This document shows, piece by piece, positions 22,019 through 37,300 of a DNA stretch of 64,000 bases. The DNA lies in assembly GCA_028641055.1 (NCBI GenBank), contig CM054058.1, positions 498,869,919 through 498,933,918 of the forward strand, in the 5' to 3' direction. A program made the translations under genes and the position numbers. The stretch is from Alopecurus myosuroides. Lineage: Eukaryota > Streptophyta > Magnoliopsida > Poales > Poaceae. The notes beneath the pieces are model-generated. The model searched no databases and was not told the DNA's origin. It saw nothing but the letters and a program-made list of their open reading frames with translations. Positions within the stretch are counted from its first letter, which is position 1; the number at the start of each line of letters is the position of its first letter.

Positions 22019-25000
22019 CTCTTACCCCCTTAAACAGAATTCGACCCCGAATTCTTCCTCTCTTTACTACTCGTAAACATAACTATATAAAACATAATCA
22101 TGCATACCACCCATGAGGAAGTTGCCTCGTGCTCGGACGCCTCACGCTCGATAGTTGCGACCAGAGTCCTATGCGCCAACACTCTCTCAGACTCTTCCAA
22201 TATGCTCACAAAACGAACCTCAAAGGTTAAATATTGCCTAATCATAATTGGCTCGATGGTCACATGTCATTCTGGATCACTCAAATGCTTCCGTGTCATA
22301 GAGGGATGGAACACGCTATTCAGATTTTTTTCTGGACTCGACCAACCAACTCAAGTAGGCAGGCTAGCTTCCCCACTTGTGCCTCTATCATAAAAGGTCC
22401 AATATATCTTGTAGTTAGCTTTCCGTTGATATTGAAGCTTACCACAAAAGTCTCCTAATTGGTTCGAAGGTGTGATTACCCTTATGAAAACCCAGTTCAT
22501 GGTTCCCACATAAGTCGAGTTGGTGCTATTTACAATGCGATGAGTAATCTCATACGCAATTGGTCCGCCAAATAGGTTCTAAAATTGCTTTGCACTACAT
22601 TATCTTGGCAATGCAGCCTTCTACACCTCCATATAAAATCACTGGTGGTATTGAACGAATAAAGTATGGTAAACATACATATATGATAGTACTCAAAGCC
22701 CCAATTGATGCCCCATGTTTCAGTGCCAAGAATAGACATAAGGAGTCCACATATCCTCCAACTCCTAAATCACATGCACAGTCTAGAAGTTAACTTTTTT
22801 TTTAAAATCTCTACTTGCATCCCTTCCTACACAAGATTCTCTCCAATCTGGGAAGAGGGAAGACATGACTGAAGAGAGACATGAGATTCCAAAGCAAACC
22901 AAATACTTACAAAATGAAATAATTTAGAATGAGCGAGAGACCATTTTTAAACAAGAGGTATGTATTTTTATAAAAAGAATGTGTATTAACTTTGTCAATG
23001 CTCTGGCACAATGGCCAACGTCTGAATACTTACGAAATACCTTGACATCCTGGTGGTCACCCATGATTATTCATCCTCCCAAGTGTTGGACGTTACTCTA
23101 GAGGTGCAAGCTCAACCTTCTAAACCTCCTTACCATTATTCAGCTTGGAACAACACTCCGACTAGCAAAACAACTCATGGAGTAGTAAAACGACACTTCT
23201 CTGAAATTCCGGTTATTCGAAATAACGAGTTAAGCTCATCCTCACCGTAACTTCTATCTTGTAAATAAGTGCCACTTATAAGGAATAGAAACTATTCCAT
23301 TCTACAGTTCATGATAAAAAATCATTTGCTCTCGCAAGTAAACGCAAGACACACATAGATGCATCCATCCAATGTAACTAGAGCGAATAGTAAGAGTAAT
23401 TAGTATGGGGGCCAATCCATCCCACACTCAAACTATTAACCTTGTACATGGTTTGATGAATCACAAAACCTAACGCTGGGGCATCTGCACTAGAATTGAA
23501 AAATTATTTAATGGGGACAAAGTTCAGGATAAAACTTCATTTAACAATCTCAAAAAAATCACTAAAAGCTAACACATTGGTCTTGCTTGAACACACAATT
23601 TCTGTGTCACTACTTGCCAGAACACATACCTAGTGATGAGTCATACCTACATGACTTCTTAATAGAACAATCAAACCTCACCACAAAACTCATGCTCGCA
23701 AGAACGAGATAAGAACGCTCCCACACACCGAAAATAGCACTACTCACTGCCACCGATAAGCTCTCACTAGCGAACGTGAAAAACCATCAACTTTGTGGAA
23801 CATACTACCAGTGATAATTAACCTAATGTAACCATGCTACAATGGTAGCACAACTTTTAGTTGCTACACCATCAGTCCTCGCAAGCAATGATCACAAAAA
23901 TAAGAGACGTGTCACAATTCAATGATGGGAAGCTTCCATTAAGAAACCACCCTTACTTGAAAACCCATATGGAAGAACCCGGGAACAACAAGACTGTTCC
24001 GCAACGAGCAACATGGTACACAAACACATCATAAAGGCCTAAGCAAAAGTCGCCGATAAATATTTGACCTATTCACCGCAACTTCAGTCGGTTGAAAGCA
24101 TACTCAGAAAATATTAGTTCATCGATAGAAGTGAAAGAGGGAGAAAGGCTTTCAACTAATAGGTCCTGACCAGGCAAGCTTTTAATCTAATTTAAAAGAG
24201 ATCAACGGAAAAACAGTTTATGTAACATAACCTTAGTCAAATCCTTTCCCTTTATTCTAATTGAACAACATAATAAACCTAACCAACCATCGTGAGATAT
24301 TCATCAATGCACTCCATCACAACATCCATCACAGTCGACACTTAAAATCTCAACATCCCAAATAACAGGGCACACCTGACGAGGAGTAGATCCGACACAA
24401 GGGTTCAACTCTAAAATGCCAAAGGGAAATAAATATAGTGTTGGAAACTTCGCGACGTTAAATTATCATTGCATGCAAAATGAAAAGCATGGCGGTCCAA
24501 CAACGGTTAGTCCATGTGAGCTAACAATAGGCACCTCAGGTAATGCTAGTGAAAAACTTGACAAAAAAAAGGAGGTGGTGTCCTTCTTCATTTCAATCCA
24601 TGCAAGTCCTAAACAAGGTCGCTACTTTAGGACAGATCAACACACTATCACGTGCAATTTGTTTTCTAAACAATGTTACTCTAAAGCCTAACTCATCAAA
24701 TTTCACCTAGGTACCGATACCTAGTAATGGATTATTCTTCTAGTTTACACATGGTGTGAATCATTTAAGAAATCCTTGTGTAACCACACAAGCTTTTGCA
24801 AAATAGAAAATCCCATCATTATCTCCTTACATTAAATAATCACCTTAATTCTTAAAATATTGAAATGCAATCATGCCACGCCACATGGCTCATAAGTAGA
24901 TGCAATCATCATAAGAGTGCCACTTTAACTAAACCCATACAGAACATGTATCCCGAAAAGGTGATTCACTCACTTCCGTTAGGGTCAAGTTCATAGGAGT

Positions 25001-26101
25001 TACCGAGTGATGATCTTTAATATCTACCCTAGCGGATTATTTATGAAACCACAACCAAGTGACCATATTTTTCGATCAATGTTATGAACATAAATTACCA
25101 TAAAAACCTATAAACCTTGAAATTTCCATTAATCAACAACAATGTATATCTTGTTTGAAGCCAAGCAACTATAGACACACGATATAATTTCTCTCTTGCC
25201 CATGTCTTCCACTCATTTCTAAATAATTTTCCGTAGAACAGTCATTCAAAAAAATTGCCATGAACAAGTTGTAATATACACTAGACATGCTAACATCTAT
25301 GCATGCTAGAGGATGGAAAAAAGAATCATTGTATCATCGATAATTTACTCTTAGCAACAATGAAAACTCAAAATATGCGCAATTCCGTGTTCCATAGTAA
25401 ATTGTGATGGTTAAAAAAAATGAACAATCAGTTGTTACTGAATACTTCAAAAATCAACAAGTTGGCTTGTCTCCGGGTTAAAAGAATAATTAGGGTTGTA
25501 ATCCCTTGTTTACTATAGAACAATATGTTTAATCATCCCATACAAACCATTTACATGTCCTTCGTAAATCAAAAAAACTAAACATTGTTTACTAAACCAT
25601 CAAACTAAATGTTCGTATCTCACCATGCATAAGATCTCTGGATAGGAAAATGATAAAGTTCCTTGCACATTGCTAAAGTAGACACATATAAGAATTTCTT
25701 ATCAACCAAGAAATTTCACCCTTAATATGAACTCCACTAACCCGACAGGTAACTAAAAGGTGAAAGAAACAATACAAAAACATACTAGTACCTGGGCAAG
25801 ACAATCATCATTCATTAACAACATGCTAACAAGCAGAAAAATGTTATGCTGATAGAAATCAACAATAACATACACTGAAGCACAATGCAATGCATGACCC
25901 AAAACCCCATCCTATTGTGCATTTGTGTGTCCCTTTTTTTAGTTGTTAAATTCTTAATACATTTTTAGTTGTCCAAATTACTTAAATAACTACATTTCCA
26001 AATATAAGTTGGTTAACCAACCTAAGAAAATATTAACGTATTAGGGATCCTATATTATTAACTTTATTCCAGAGACCTATAGCCTAGGCTCTGATACCAA
26101 C
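22019..26101 (-). mobile_element. internal domain 1 of the array
   Basis: 4083 bp, AT-rich and without coding capacity. It carries a polypurine tract at the left end (22019-22031) and a primer-binding site at 26088-26099. It has base differences not shared by domains 2 and 3, for example CATCAATGCAC near 24304, where they have CATCAACGCAC. Confidence 0.9.
26088..26099 (-). other. primer-binding site of internal domain 1
   Basis: The plus strand reads GCTCTGATACCA, so the minus strand reads TGGTATCAGAGC, an exact initiator-Met primer-binding site two bases from LTR 2. Identical sites end the other two internal domains (near 32277-32288 and 38377-38388). Confidence 0.93.
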
Positions 26102-28208
26102 TGTAACACCCCAGGTAACAACCCTACCTGGCAATGTTACACATACTTTAAAACTTCGAAATACCAAAGGTAAAACTATAAATTTCGACAAAGTCTCCTT
26201 TGTTTAAGTGAACTTCCTTGACATGAGAAGAAGAATACACATCTAATTTTATGCATAGACACAGCTACCAGGTTAAACAAGAACAATCTATAATTTATAT
26301 CCCAGATGTCTCATAACCACCAACTTTGTATCCACAAAAATAATCCAAACCACATAGAAACGAATAAGTCAAGAGCAACTTGAGTCTTAGCAAGGATAAA
26401 CTAATCTATGTATGGAAGTTGTAATGTGTGATAGTAGTGTCGAAACATGTAGTTGTGCTACTCCCAACCCATGCATGTCGTCCTCAATAGTACCTAAAAA
26501 CATAGAAGCCACAAGGGTGAGTACAAGGTACTCAACAAGAACATAAAAGAAATAATAATCATTTCATAAAACACATCACCAACGATTATTTTTTAACACT
26601 TGTCATAACGCATTGATGACTCTATATGCCTATATGATCTTTGCTTTCACTTTCTTTGCGTATACCGGTATCGCTTGAGTGGACACCCGTCGGCATCCAC
26701 TCACTCCAACTTGTGGAGATTGCCCACTACGGGGGACCTAACCCGTCATCGACAGTCTCAACGTGCCTACCTCAGTAGGTCACACCACTATGCATTGTAT
26801 GATATGCTATTCAAACAAATATGCAAGCGCCACTCTTTGTCGTATCAACTTTGTCTCCATACGTATAAACCACAACCAGTCGCTAGAATAAATAACAAGT
26901 GCCCCGAAAATAAAAGTTGAGTGAAGGGGATCATGCAAAGTATTATCCCATCATGAACTTGCCTTAACCTGTAGGATTCCGAGCTAGCGGTACCAACACC
27001 TGTTATTGAAACACATATCACTCAATACACATCACCACTTTAAACAATAAGAGTAAAATATAGCATCGCTTCCATGCACAAGAATCATTCAGTGATATTC
27101 ACATACCGATGCATGGAGCATCTAAGAATTTTAATGGTAAATCGGAACCACGGAGAACTAGCACGCATTATGACCTGTCTAGGATCATTTTATGTTTCAT
27201 GGCCTGATAGGTTGCACAAGTCCACGGTACTTCATATAAAAGCTAGCTATAGCACTAGGCCACTTCGAGAAACTAATAGCATTACATGATTCTGGGCACT
27301 ATAAGCAGTTCAAAAGTGGTCGTTGCTTGACGAAGATTACTCCAAGGGAGCAACCAACGGACAGCTAGAAAATTTCCCCAGAATACAGAAATGTGCAGGG
27401 AAAAATCTAACAAATTTCATTCACATGTATTTCTAAAACCCATCGTAGCCAAGCTTTACTAGCAGTAGCAGCTAAATCAGGTTTTTTTCTTTTTTTTTTT
27501 AATTGTACCAAGCATAACCATGTCACGGATATGTGCCATCAGACAGATCAAAACTGAAGGGAAGATACTCCTCACGTGGCTGACTCTAATCAGATAAGAA
27601 AATAATCAGGCAACGACCTAGCTAGCACAATAGAAAAGTTAACAACGCGTACCCAGCAGCCTTGCAGTTCTTGGCGAGACGATTCTACGCAGTGGCAGCA
27701 CAGCCGAGATGGACACAGTCGTGGAGAGCAGCCTCGTAAACCTCACAGCCTCAGCGACGACCCGACGGCGGCGACGCTGCAGATCCAGCGGACAGAGCAG
27801 GCGACCTCGCGACAGCGGCAACAATACTGAACGGATCGGATAACTAGGGTATGCGAGCCGGCGGCGTTTCTTTACCTAGTGCCCTTAAACAGATGGCGCA
27901 GCTCGACGTCTCAAAATCAACTCGTTTACAAAGAAGCCCAACCCAGCCCATTTGTTTCTTTCCTCTCGTGTGTGTCCAGCTGAACAAGGAAGTCAAGCTT
28001 TGTTCTAACAAAGCCATCCTATTTTATTTCCATGGGCACGTCGAGGTACTCTTGGCACTCGCACTATTTTTTTGTTTTCATTCTTTTGTCTTTCTTATCC
28101 TCAGTTCCTATTACCAGATCATACTTAAATAGCATCAAGGTCCTATTTTCTTCTTTTATGAAAATTAAACAAGCACACAAGATTAGAATCAAAATTTGGG
28201 GTATTACA
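26102..28208 (-). repeat. LTR 2
   Basis: 2107 bp, full length. It starts TGTAACACCCCAGGTAAC like LTR 1. It carries a GC-rich segment (about 27640-27850) that includes a 61-codon minus-strand frame also present in the other LTRs. Confidence 0.93.
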
Positions 28209-31200
28209 CTCTTACCCCCTTAAACAGAATTCGACCCCGAATTCTTCCTCTCTTTACTACTCGTAAACATAACTATATAAAACATAATCATGCATACCAC
28301 CCATGAGGAAGTTGCCTCGTGCTCGGACGCCTCACGCTCGGATAGTTGCGACCAGAGTCCTATGCGCCAACACTCTCTCAGACTCTTCCAATATGCTCAC
28401 AAAACGAACCTCAAAGGTTAAATATTGCCTAATCATAATTGGCTCGATGGTCACATGTCATTCTGGATCACTCAAATGCTTCCGTGTCATAGAGGGATGG
28501 AACACGCTATTCAGATTTTTTTCTGGACTCGACCAACCAACTCAAGTAGGCAGGCTAGCTTCCCCACTTGTGCCTCTATCATAAAAGGTCCAATATATCT
28601 TGTAGTTAGCTTTCCGTTGATATTGAAGCTTACCACAAAAGTCTCCTAATTGGTTCGAAGGTGTGATTACCCTTATGAAAACCCAGTTCATGGTTCCCAC
28701 ATAAGTCGAGTTGGTGCTATTTACAATGCGATGAGTAATCTCATACGCAATTGGTCCGCCAAATAGGTTCTAAAATTGCTTTGCACTACATTATCTTGGC
28801 AATGCAGCCTTCTACACCTCCATATAAAATCACTGGTGGTATTGAACGAATAAAGTATGGTAAACATACATATATGATAGTACTCAAAGCCCCAATTGAT
28901 GCCCCATGTTTCAGTGCCAAGAATAGACATAAGGAGTCCACATATCCTCCAACTCTTAAATCACATGCACAGTCTAGAAGTTAACTTTTTTTTAAAATCT
29001 CTACTTGCATCCCTTCCTACACAAGATTCTCTCCAATCTGGGAAGAGGGAAGACATGACTGAAGAGAGACATGAGATTCCAAAGCAAACCAAATACTTAC
29101 AAAATGAAATAATTTAGAATGAGCGAGAGACCATTTTTAAACAAGAGGTATGTATTTTTATAAAAAGAATGTGTATTAACTTTGTCAATGCTCTGGCACA
29201 ATGGCCAACGTCTGAAAACTTACGAAATACCTTGACATCCTGGTGGTCACCCATGATTATTCATCCTCCCAAGTGTTGGACGTTACTCTAGAGGTGCAAG
29301 CTCAACCTTCTAAACCTCCTTACCATTATTCAGCTTGGAACAACACTCCGACTAGCAAAACAACTCATGGAGTAGTAAAACGACACTTCTCTGAAATTCC
29401 GGTTATTCGAAATAACGAGTTAAGCTCATCCTCACCGTAACTTCTATCTTGTAAATAAGTGCCACTTCTAAGGAATAGAAACTATTCCATTCTACAGTTC
29501 ATGATAAAAAATCATTTGCTCTCGCAAGTAAACGCAAGACACACATAGATGCATCCATCCAATGTAACTAGAGCGAATAGTAAGAGTAATTGGTATGGGG
29601 GCCAATCCATCCCACACTCAAACTATTAACCGTGTACATGGTTTGATGAATCACAAAACCTAACGCTGGGGCATCTGCACTAGAATTGAAAAATTATTTA
29701 ATGGGGACAAAGTTCAGGATAAAACTTCATTTAACAATCTCAAAAAAATCACTAAAAGCTAACACATTGGTCTTGCTTGAACACACAATTTCTGTGTCAC
29801 TACTTGCCAGAACACATACCTAGTGATGAGTCATACCTACATGACTTCTTAATAGAACAATCAAACCTCACCACAAAACTCATGCTCGCAAGAACGAGAT
29901 AAGAACGCTCCCACACACCGAAAATAGCACTACTCACTGCCACCGATAAGCTCTCACTAGCGAACGTGAAAAACCATCAACTTTGTGGAACATACTACCA
30001 GTGATAATTAACCTAATGTAACCATGCTACAATGGTAGCACAACTTTTAGTTGCTACACCATCAGTCCTCGCAAGCAATGATCACAAAAATAAGAGACGT
30101 GTCACAATTCAATGATGGGAAGCTTCCATTAAGAAACCACCCTTACTTGAAAACCCATATGGAAGAACCCGGGAACAACAAGACTGTTCCTCAACGAGCA
30201 ACATGGTGCACAAACACATCATAAAGGCCTAAGCAAAAGTCGCCGATAAATATTTGACCTATTCACCGCAACTTCAGTCGATTGAAAGCATACTCAGAAA
30301 ATATTAGTTCATCGATAGAAGTGAAAGAGGGAGAAAGGCTTTCAACTAATAGGTCCTGACCAGGCAAGCTTTTAATCTAATTTAAAAGAGATCAACGGAA
30401 AAACAGTTTATGTAACATAACCTTAGTCAAATCCTTTCCCTTTATTCTAATTGAACAACATAATAAACCTAACCAACCATCGTGAGATATTCATCAACGC
30501 ACTCCATCACAACATCCATCACAGTCGACACTTAAAATCTCAACATCCCAAATAACAGGGCACACCTAACGAGGAGTAGATCCGACACAAGGGTTCAACT
30601 CTAAAATGCCAAAGGGAAATAAATATAGGGTTGGAAACTTCGCGACGTTAAATTATCATTGCATGCAAAATGAAAAGCATGGCGGTCCAACAACGGTTAG
30701 TCCATGTGAGCTAACAATAGGCACCTCAGGTAATGCTAGTGAAAAACTTGACAAAAAAAAGGAGGTGGTGTCCTTCTTCATTTCAATCCACGCAAGTCCT
30801 AAACAAGGTCGCTACTTTAGGACAGATCAACACACTATCACGTGCAATTTGTTTTCTAAACAATGTTACTCTAAAGCCTAACTCATCAAATTTCACCTAG
30901 GTACCGATACCTAGTAATGGATTATTCTTCTAGTTTACACATGGTGTGAATCATTTAAGAAATCCTTGTGTAACCACACAAGCTTTTGCAAAATAGAAAA
31001 TCCCATCATTATCTCCTTACATTAAATAATCACCTTAATTCTTAAAATATTGAAATGCAATCATGCCACGCCACATGGCTCATAAGTAGATGCAATCATC
31101 ATAAGAGTGCCACTTTAACTAAACCCATACAGAACATGTATCCCGAAAAGGTGATTCACTCACTTCCGTTAGGGTCAAGTTCATAGGAGTTACCGAGTGA

Positions 31201-32290
31201 TGATCTTTAATATCTACCCTAGCGGATTATTTATGAAACCACAACCAAGTGACCATATTTTTCGATCAATGTTATGAACATAAATTACCATAAAAACCTA
31301 TAAACCTTGAAATTTCCATTAATCAACAACAATGTATATCTTGTTTGAAGCCAACCAACTATAGACACACGATATAATTTCTCTCTTGCCCATGTCTTCC
31401 ACTCATTTCTAAATAATTTTCCGTAGAACAGTCATTCAAAAAAATTGCCATGAACAAGTTGTAATATACACTAGACATGCTAACATCTATGCATGCTAGA
31501 GGATGGAAAAAGAATCATTGTATCATCGATAATTTACTCTTAGCAACAATGAAAACTCAAAATATGCGCAATTCCGTGTTCCATAGTAAATTGTGATGGT
31601 AAAAAAAAATGAACAATCAGTTGTTACTGAATACTTCAAAAATCAACAAGTTGGCTTGTCTCCGGGTTAAAAGAATAATTAGGGTTGTAATCCCTTGTTT
31701 ACTATAGAACAATATGTTTAATCATCCCATACAAACCATTTACATGTCCTTCGTAAATCAAAAAAACTAAACATTGTTTACTAAACCATCAAACTAAATG
31801 TTCGTATCTCACCATGCATAAGATCTCTGGATAGGAAAATGATAAAGTTCCTTGCACATTGCTAAAGTAGACACATATAAGAATTTCTTATCAACCAAGA
31901 AATTTCACCCTTAATATGAACTCCACTAACCCGACAGGTAACTAAAAGGTGAAAGAAACAATACAAAAACATACTAGTACCTGGGCAAGACAATCATCAT
32001 TCATTAACAACATGCCAACAAGCAGAAAAATGTTATGCTGATAGAAATCAACAATAACATACACTGAAGCACAATGCAATGCATGACCCAAAACCCCATC
32101 CTATTGTGCATTTGTGTGTCCCTTTTTTTAGTTGTTAAATTCTTAATACATTTTTAGTTGTCCAAATTACTTAAATAACTACATTTCCCATTATAAGTTG
32201 GTTAACCAACCTAAGAAAATATTAACGTATTAGGGATCCTATATTATTAACTTTATTCCAGAGACCTATAGCCTAGGCTCTGATACCAAC
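28209..32290 (-). mobile_element. internal domain 2 of the array
   Basis: 4082 bp, co-linear with domain 1 with scattered substitutions. It shares several variants with domain 3, such as AAGCCAACCAACT near 31350 where domain 1 has AAGCCAAGCAACT. No coding capacity seen. Confidence 0.9.
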
Positions 32291-34384
32291 TGTAACAACC
32301 CTACCTGGCAATGTTAGACATACTTTAAAACTTCGAAATACCAAAGGTAAAACTATAAATTTCGACAAAGTCTCCTTTGTTTAAGTGAACTTCCTTGACA
32401 TGAGAAGAAGAATACACATCCAATTTTATGCATAGACACAGCTACCAGGTTAAACAAGAACAATCTATAATTTATATCCAAGATGTCTCATAACCACCAA
32501 CTTTGTATCCACAAAAATAATCCAAACCACATATAAACGAATAAGTCAAGAGCAACTTGAGTCTTAGCAAGGATAAACTAATCTATGTATGGAAGTTGTA
32601 ATGTGTGATAGTAGTGTCGAAACATGTAGTTGTGCTACTCCCAACCCATGCATGTCGTCCTCAATAGTACCTAAAAACATAGAAGCCACAAGGGTGAGTA
32701 CAAGGTACTCAACAAGAACATAAAAGAAATAATAATCATTTCATAAAACACATCACCAACGATTATTTTTTAACACTTGTCATAACGCATTGATGACTCT
32801 ATATGCCTATATGATCTTTGCTTTCACTTTCTTTGCGTATACCGGTATCGCTTGAGTGGACACCCGTCGGCATCCACTCACTCCAACTTGTGGAGATTGC
32901 CCACTACGGGGGACCTAACCCGTCATCGACAGTCTCAACGTGCCTACCTCAGTAGGTCACACCACTATGCATTGTATGATATGCTATTCAAACAAATATG
33001 CAAGCGCCACTCTTTGTCGTATCAACTTTGTCTCCATACGTATAAACCACAACCAGTCGCTAGAATAAATAACAAGTGCCCGAAAATAAAAGTTGAGTGA
33101 AGGGGATCATGCAAAGTATTATCCCATCATGAACTTTCCTTAACCTGTAGGATTCCGAGCTAGCGGTACCAACACCTGTTATTGAAACACATATCACTCA
33201 ATACACATCACCACTTTAAACAATAAGAGTAAAATATAGCATCGCTTCCATGCACAAGAATCATTCAGTGATATTCACATACCGATGCATGGAGCATCTA
33301 AGAATTTTAATGGTAAATCGGAACCACGGAGAACTAGCACGCATTATGACCTGTATAGGATCATTTTATGTTTCATGGCCTGATAGGTTGCACAAGTCCA
33401 CGGTACTTCATATAAAAGCTAGCTATAGCACTAGGCCACTTCGAGAAACTAATAGCATTACATGATTCTGGGCACTATAAGCAGTTCAAAAGTGGTCGTT
33501 GCTTGACGAAGATTACTCCAAGGGAGCAACCAACGGACAGCTAGAAAATTTCCCCAGAATACAGAAATGTGCAGGGAAAAATCTAACAAATTTCATTCAC
33601 ATGTATTTCTAAAACCCATCGTAGCCAAGCTTTACTAGCAGTAGCAGCTAAATCAGGTTTTTTCTTCTTTTTTTTTAATTGTACCAAGCATAACCATGTC
33701 ACGGATATGTGCCATCAGACAGATCAAAACTGAAGGGAAGATACTCCTCACGTGGCTGACTCTAATCAGATAAGAAAATAATCAGGCAACGACCTAGCTA
33801 GCACAATAGAAAAGTTAACAACGCGTACCCAGCAGCCTTGCAGTTCTTGGCGAGACGATTCTACGCAGTGGCAGCACAGCCGAGATGGACACAGTCGTGG
33901 AGAGCAGCCTCGTAAACCTCACAGCCTCAGCGACGACCCGACGGCGGCGACGCTGCAGATCCAGCGGACAGAGCAGGCGACCTCGCGACAGCGGCAACAA
34001 TACTGAACGGATCGGATAACTAGGGTATGCGAGCCGGCGGCGTTTCTTTACCTAGTGCCCTTAAACAGATGGCGCAGCTCGACGTCTCAAAATCAACTCG
34101 TTTACAAAGAAGCCCAACCCAGCCCATTTGTTTCTTTCCTCTCGTGTGTGTCCAGCTGAACAAGGAAGTCAAGCTTTGTTCTAACAAAGCCATCCTATTT
34201 TATTTCCATGGGCACGTCGAGGTACTCTTGGCACTCGCACTATTTTTTTGTTTTCATTCTTTTGTCTTTCTTATCCTCAGTTCCTATTACCAGATCATAC
34301 TTAAATAGCATCAAGGTCCTATTTTCTTCTTTTATGAAAATTAAACAAGCACACAAGATTAGAATCAAAATTTGGGGTATTACA
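32291..34384 (-). repeat. LTR 3
   Basis: 2094 bp. Its left edge is TGTAACAACCC: a 12-bp direct repeat unit (GTAACACCCCAG) present in LTRs 1 and 2 is missing. LTR 4 shares this loss. Confidence 0.93.
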
Positions 34385-37300
34385 CTCTTACCCCCTTAAA
34401 CAGAATTCGACCCCGAATTCTTCCTCTCTTTACTACTCGTAAACATAACTATATAAAACATAATCATGCATACCACCCATGAGGAAGTTGCCTCGTGCTC
34501 GGACGCCTCACGCTCGGATAGTTGCGACCAGAGTCCTATGCGCCAACACTCTCTCAGACTCTTCCAATATGCTCACAAAACGAACCTCAAAGGTTAAATA
34601 TTGCCTAATCATAATTGGCTCGATGGTCACATGTCATTCTGGATCACTCAAATGCTTCCGTGTCATAGAGGGATGGAACACGCTATTCAGATTTTTTTCT
34701 GGACTCGACCAACCAACTCAAGTAGGCAGGCTAGCTTCCCCACTTGTGCCTCTATCATAAAAGGTCCAATATATCTTGTAGTTAGCTTTCCGTTGATATT
34801 GAAGCTTACCACAAAAGTCTCCTAATTGGTTCGAAGGTGTGATTACCCTTATGAAAACCCAGTTCATGGTTCCCACATAAGTCGAGTTGGTGCTATTTAC
34901 AATGCGATGAGTAATCTCATACGCAATTGGTCCGCCAAATAGGTTCTAAAATTGCTTTGCACTACATTATCTTGGCAATGCAGCCTTCTACACCTCCATA
35001 TAAAATCACTGGTGGTATTGAACGAATAAAGTATGGTAAACATACATATATGATAGTACTCAAAGCCCCAATTGATGCCCCATGTTTCAGTGCCAAGAAT
35101 AGACATAAGGAGTCCACATATCCTCCAACTCCTAAATCACATGCACAGTCTAGAAGTTAACTTTTTTAAAAAATCTCTACTTGCATCCCTTCCTACACAA
35201 GATTCTCTCCAATCTGGGAAGAGGGAAGACATGACTGAAGAGAGACATGAGATTCCAAAGCAAACCAAATACTTACAAAATGAAATAATTTAGAATGAGC
35301 GAGAGACCATTTTTAAACAAGAGGTATGTATTTTTATAAAAAGAATGTGTATTAACTTTGTCAATGCTCTGGCACAATGGCCAACGTCTGAAAACTTACG
35401 AAATACCTTGACATCCTGGTGGTCACCCATGATTATTCATCCTCCCAAGTGTTGGACGTTACTCTAGAGGTGCAAGCTCAACCTTCTAAACCTCCTTACC
35501 ATTATTCAGCTTGGAACAACACTCCGACTAGCAAAACAACTCATGGAGTAGTAAAACGACACTTCTCTGAAATTCCGGTTATTCGAAATAACGAGTTAAG
35601 CTCATCCTCACCGTAACTTCTATCTTGTAAATAAGTGCCACTTCTAAGGAATAGAAACTATTCCATTCTACAGTTCATGATAAAAAATCATTTGCTCTCG
35701 CAAGTAAACGCAAGACACACATAGATGCATCCATCCAATGTAACTAGAGCGAATAGTAAGAGTAATTGGTATGGGGGCCAATCCATCCCACACTCAAACT
35801 ATTAACCTTGTACATGGTTTGATGAATCACAAAACCTAACGCTGGGGCATCTGCACTAGAATTGAAAAATTATTTAATGGGGACAAAGTTCAGGATAAAA
35901 CTTCATTTAACAATCTCAAAAAAATCACTAAAAGCTAACACATTGGTCTTGCTTGAACACACAATTTCTGTGTCACTACTTGCCAGAACACATACCTAGT
36001 GATGAGTCATACCTACATGACTTCTTAATAGAACAATCAAACCTCACCACAAAACTCATGCTCGCAAGAACGAGATAAGAACGCTCCCACACACCGAAAA
36101 TAGCACTACTCACTGCCACCGATAAGCTCTCACTAGCGAACGTGAAAAACCATCAACTTTGTGGAACATACTACCAGTGATAATTAACCTAATGTAACCA
36201 TGCTACAATGGTAGCACAACTTTTAGTTGCTACACCATCAGTCCTCGCAAGCAATGATCACAAAAATAAGAGACGTGTCACAATTCAATGATGGGAAGCT
36301 TCCATTAAGAAACCACCCTTACTTGAAAACCCATATGGAAGAACCCGGGAACAACAAGACTGTTCCTCAACGAGCAACATGGTACACAAACACATCATAA
36401 AGGCCTAAGCAAAAGTCGCCGATAAATATTTGACCTATTCACCGCAACTTCAGTCGGTTGAAAGCATACTCAGAAAATATTAGTTCATCGATAGAAGTGA
36501 AAGAGGGAGAAAGGCTTTCAACTAATAGGTCCTGACCAGGCAAGCTTTTAATCTAATTTAAAAGAGATCAACGGAAAAACAGTTTATGTAACATAACCTT
36601 AGTCAAATCCTTTCCCTTTATTCTAATTGAACAACATAATAAACCTAACCAACCATCGTGAGATATTCATCAACGCACTCCATCACAACATCCATCACAG
36701 TCGACACTTAAAATCTCAACATCCCAAATAACAGGGAACACCTAACGAGGAGTAGATCCGACACAAGGGTTCAACTCTAAAATGCCAAAGGGAAATAAAT
36801 ATAGTGTTGGAAACTTCGCGACGTTAAATTATCATTGCATGCAAAATGAAAAGCATGGCGGTCCAACAACGGTTAGTCCATGTGAGCTAACAATAGGCAC
36901 CTCAGGTAATGCTAGTGAAAAACTTGACAAAAAAAGGAGGTGGTGTCCTTCTTCATTTCAATCCACGCAAGTCCTAAACAAGGTCGCTACTTTAGGACAG
37001 ATCAACACACTATCACGTGCAATTTGTTTTCTAAACAATGTTACTCTAAAGCCTAACTCATCAAATTTCACCTAGGTACCGATACCTAGTAATGGATTAT
37101 TCTTCTAGTTTACACATGGTGTGAATCATTTAAGAAATCCTTGTGTAACCACACAAGCTTTTGCAAAATAGAAAATCCCATCATTATCTCCTTACATTAA
37201 ATAATCACCTTAATTCTTAAAATATTGAAATGCAATCATGCCACGCCACATGGCTCATAAGTAGATGCAATCATCATAAGAGTGCCACTTTAACTAAACC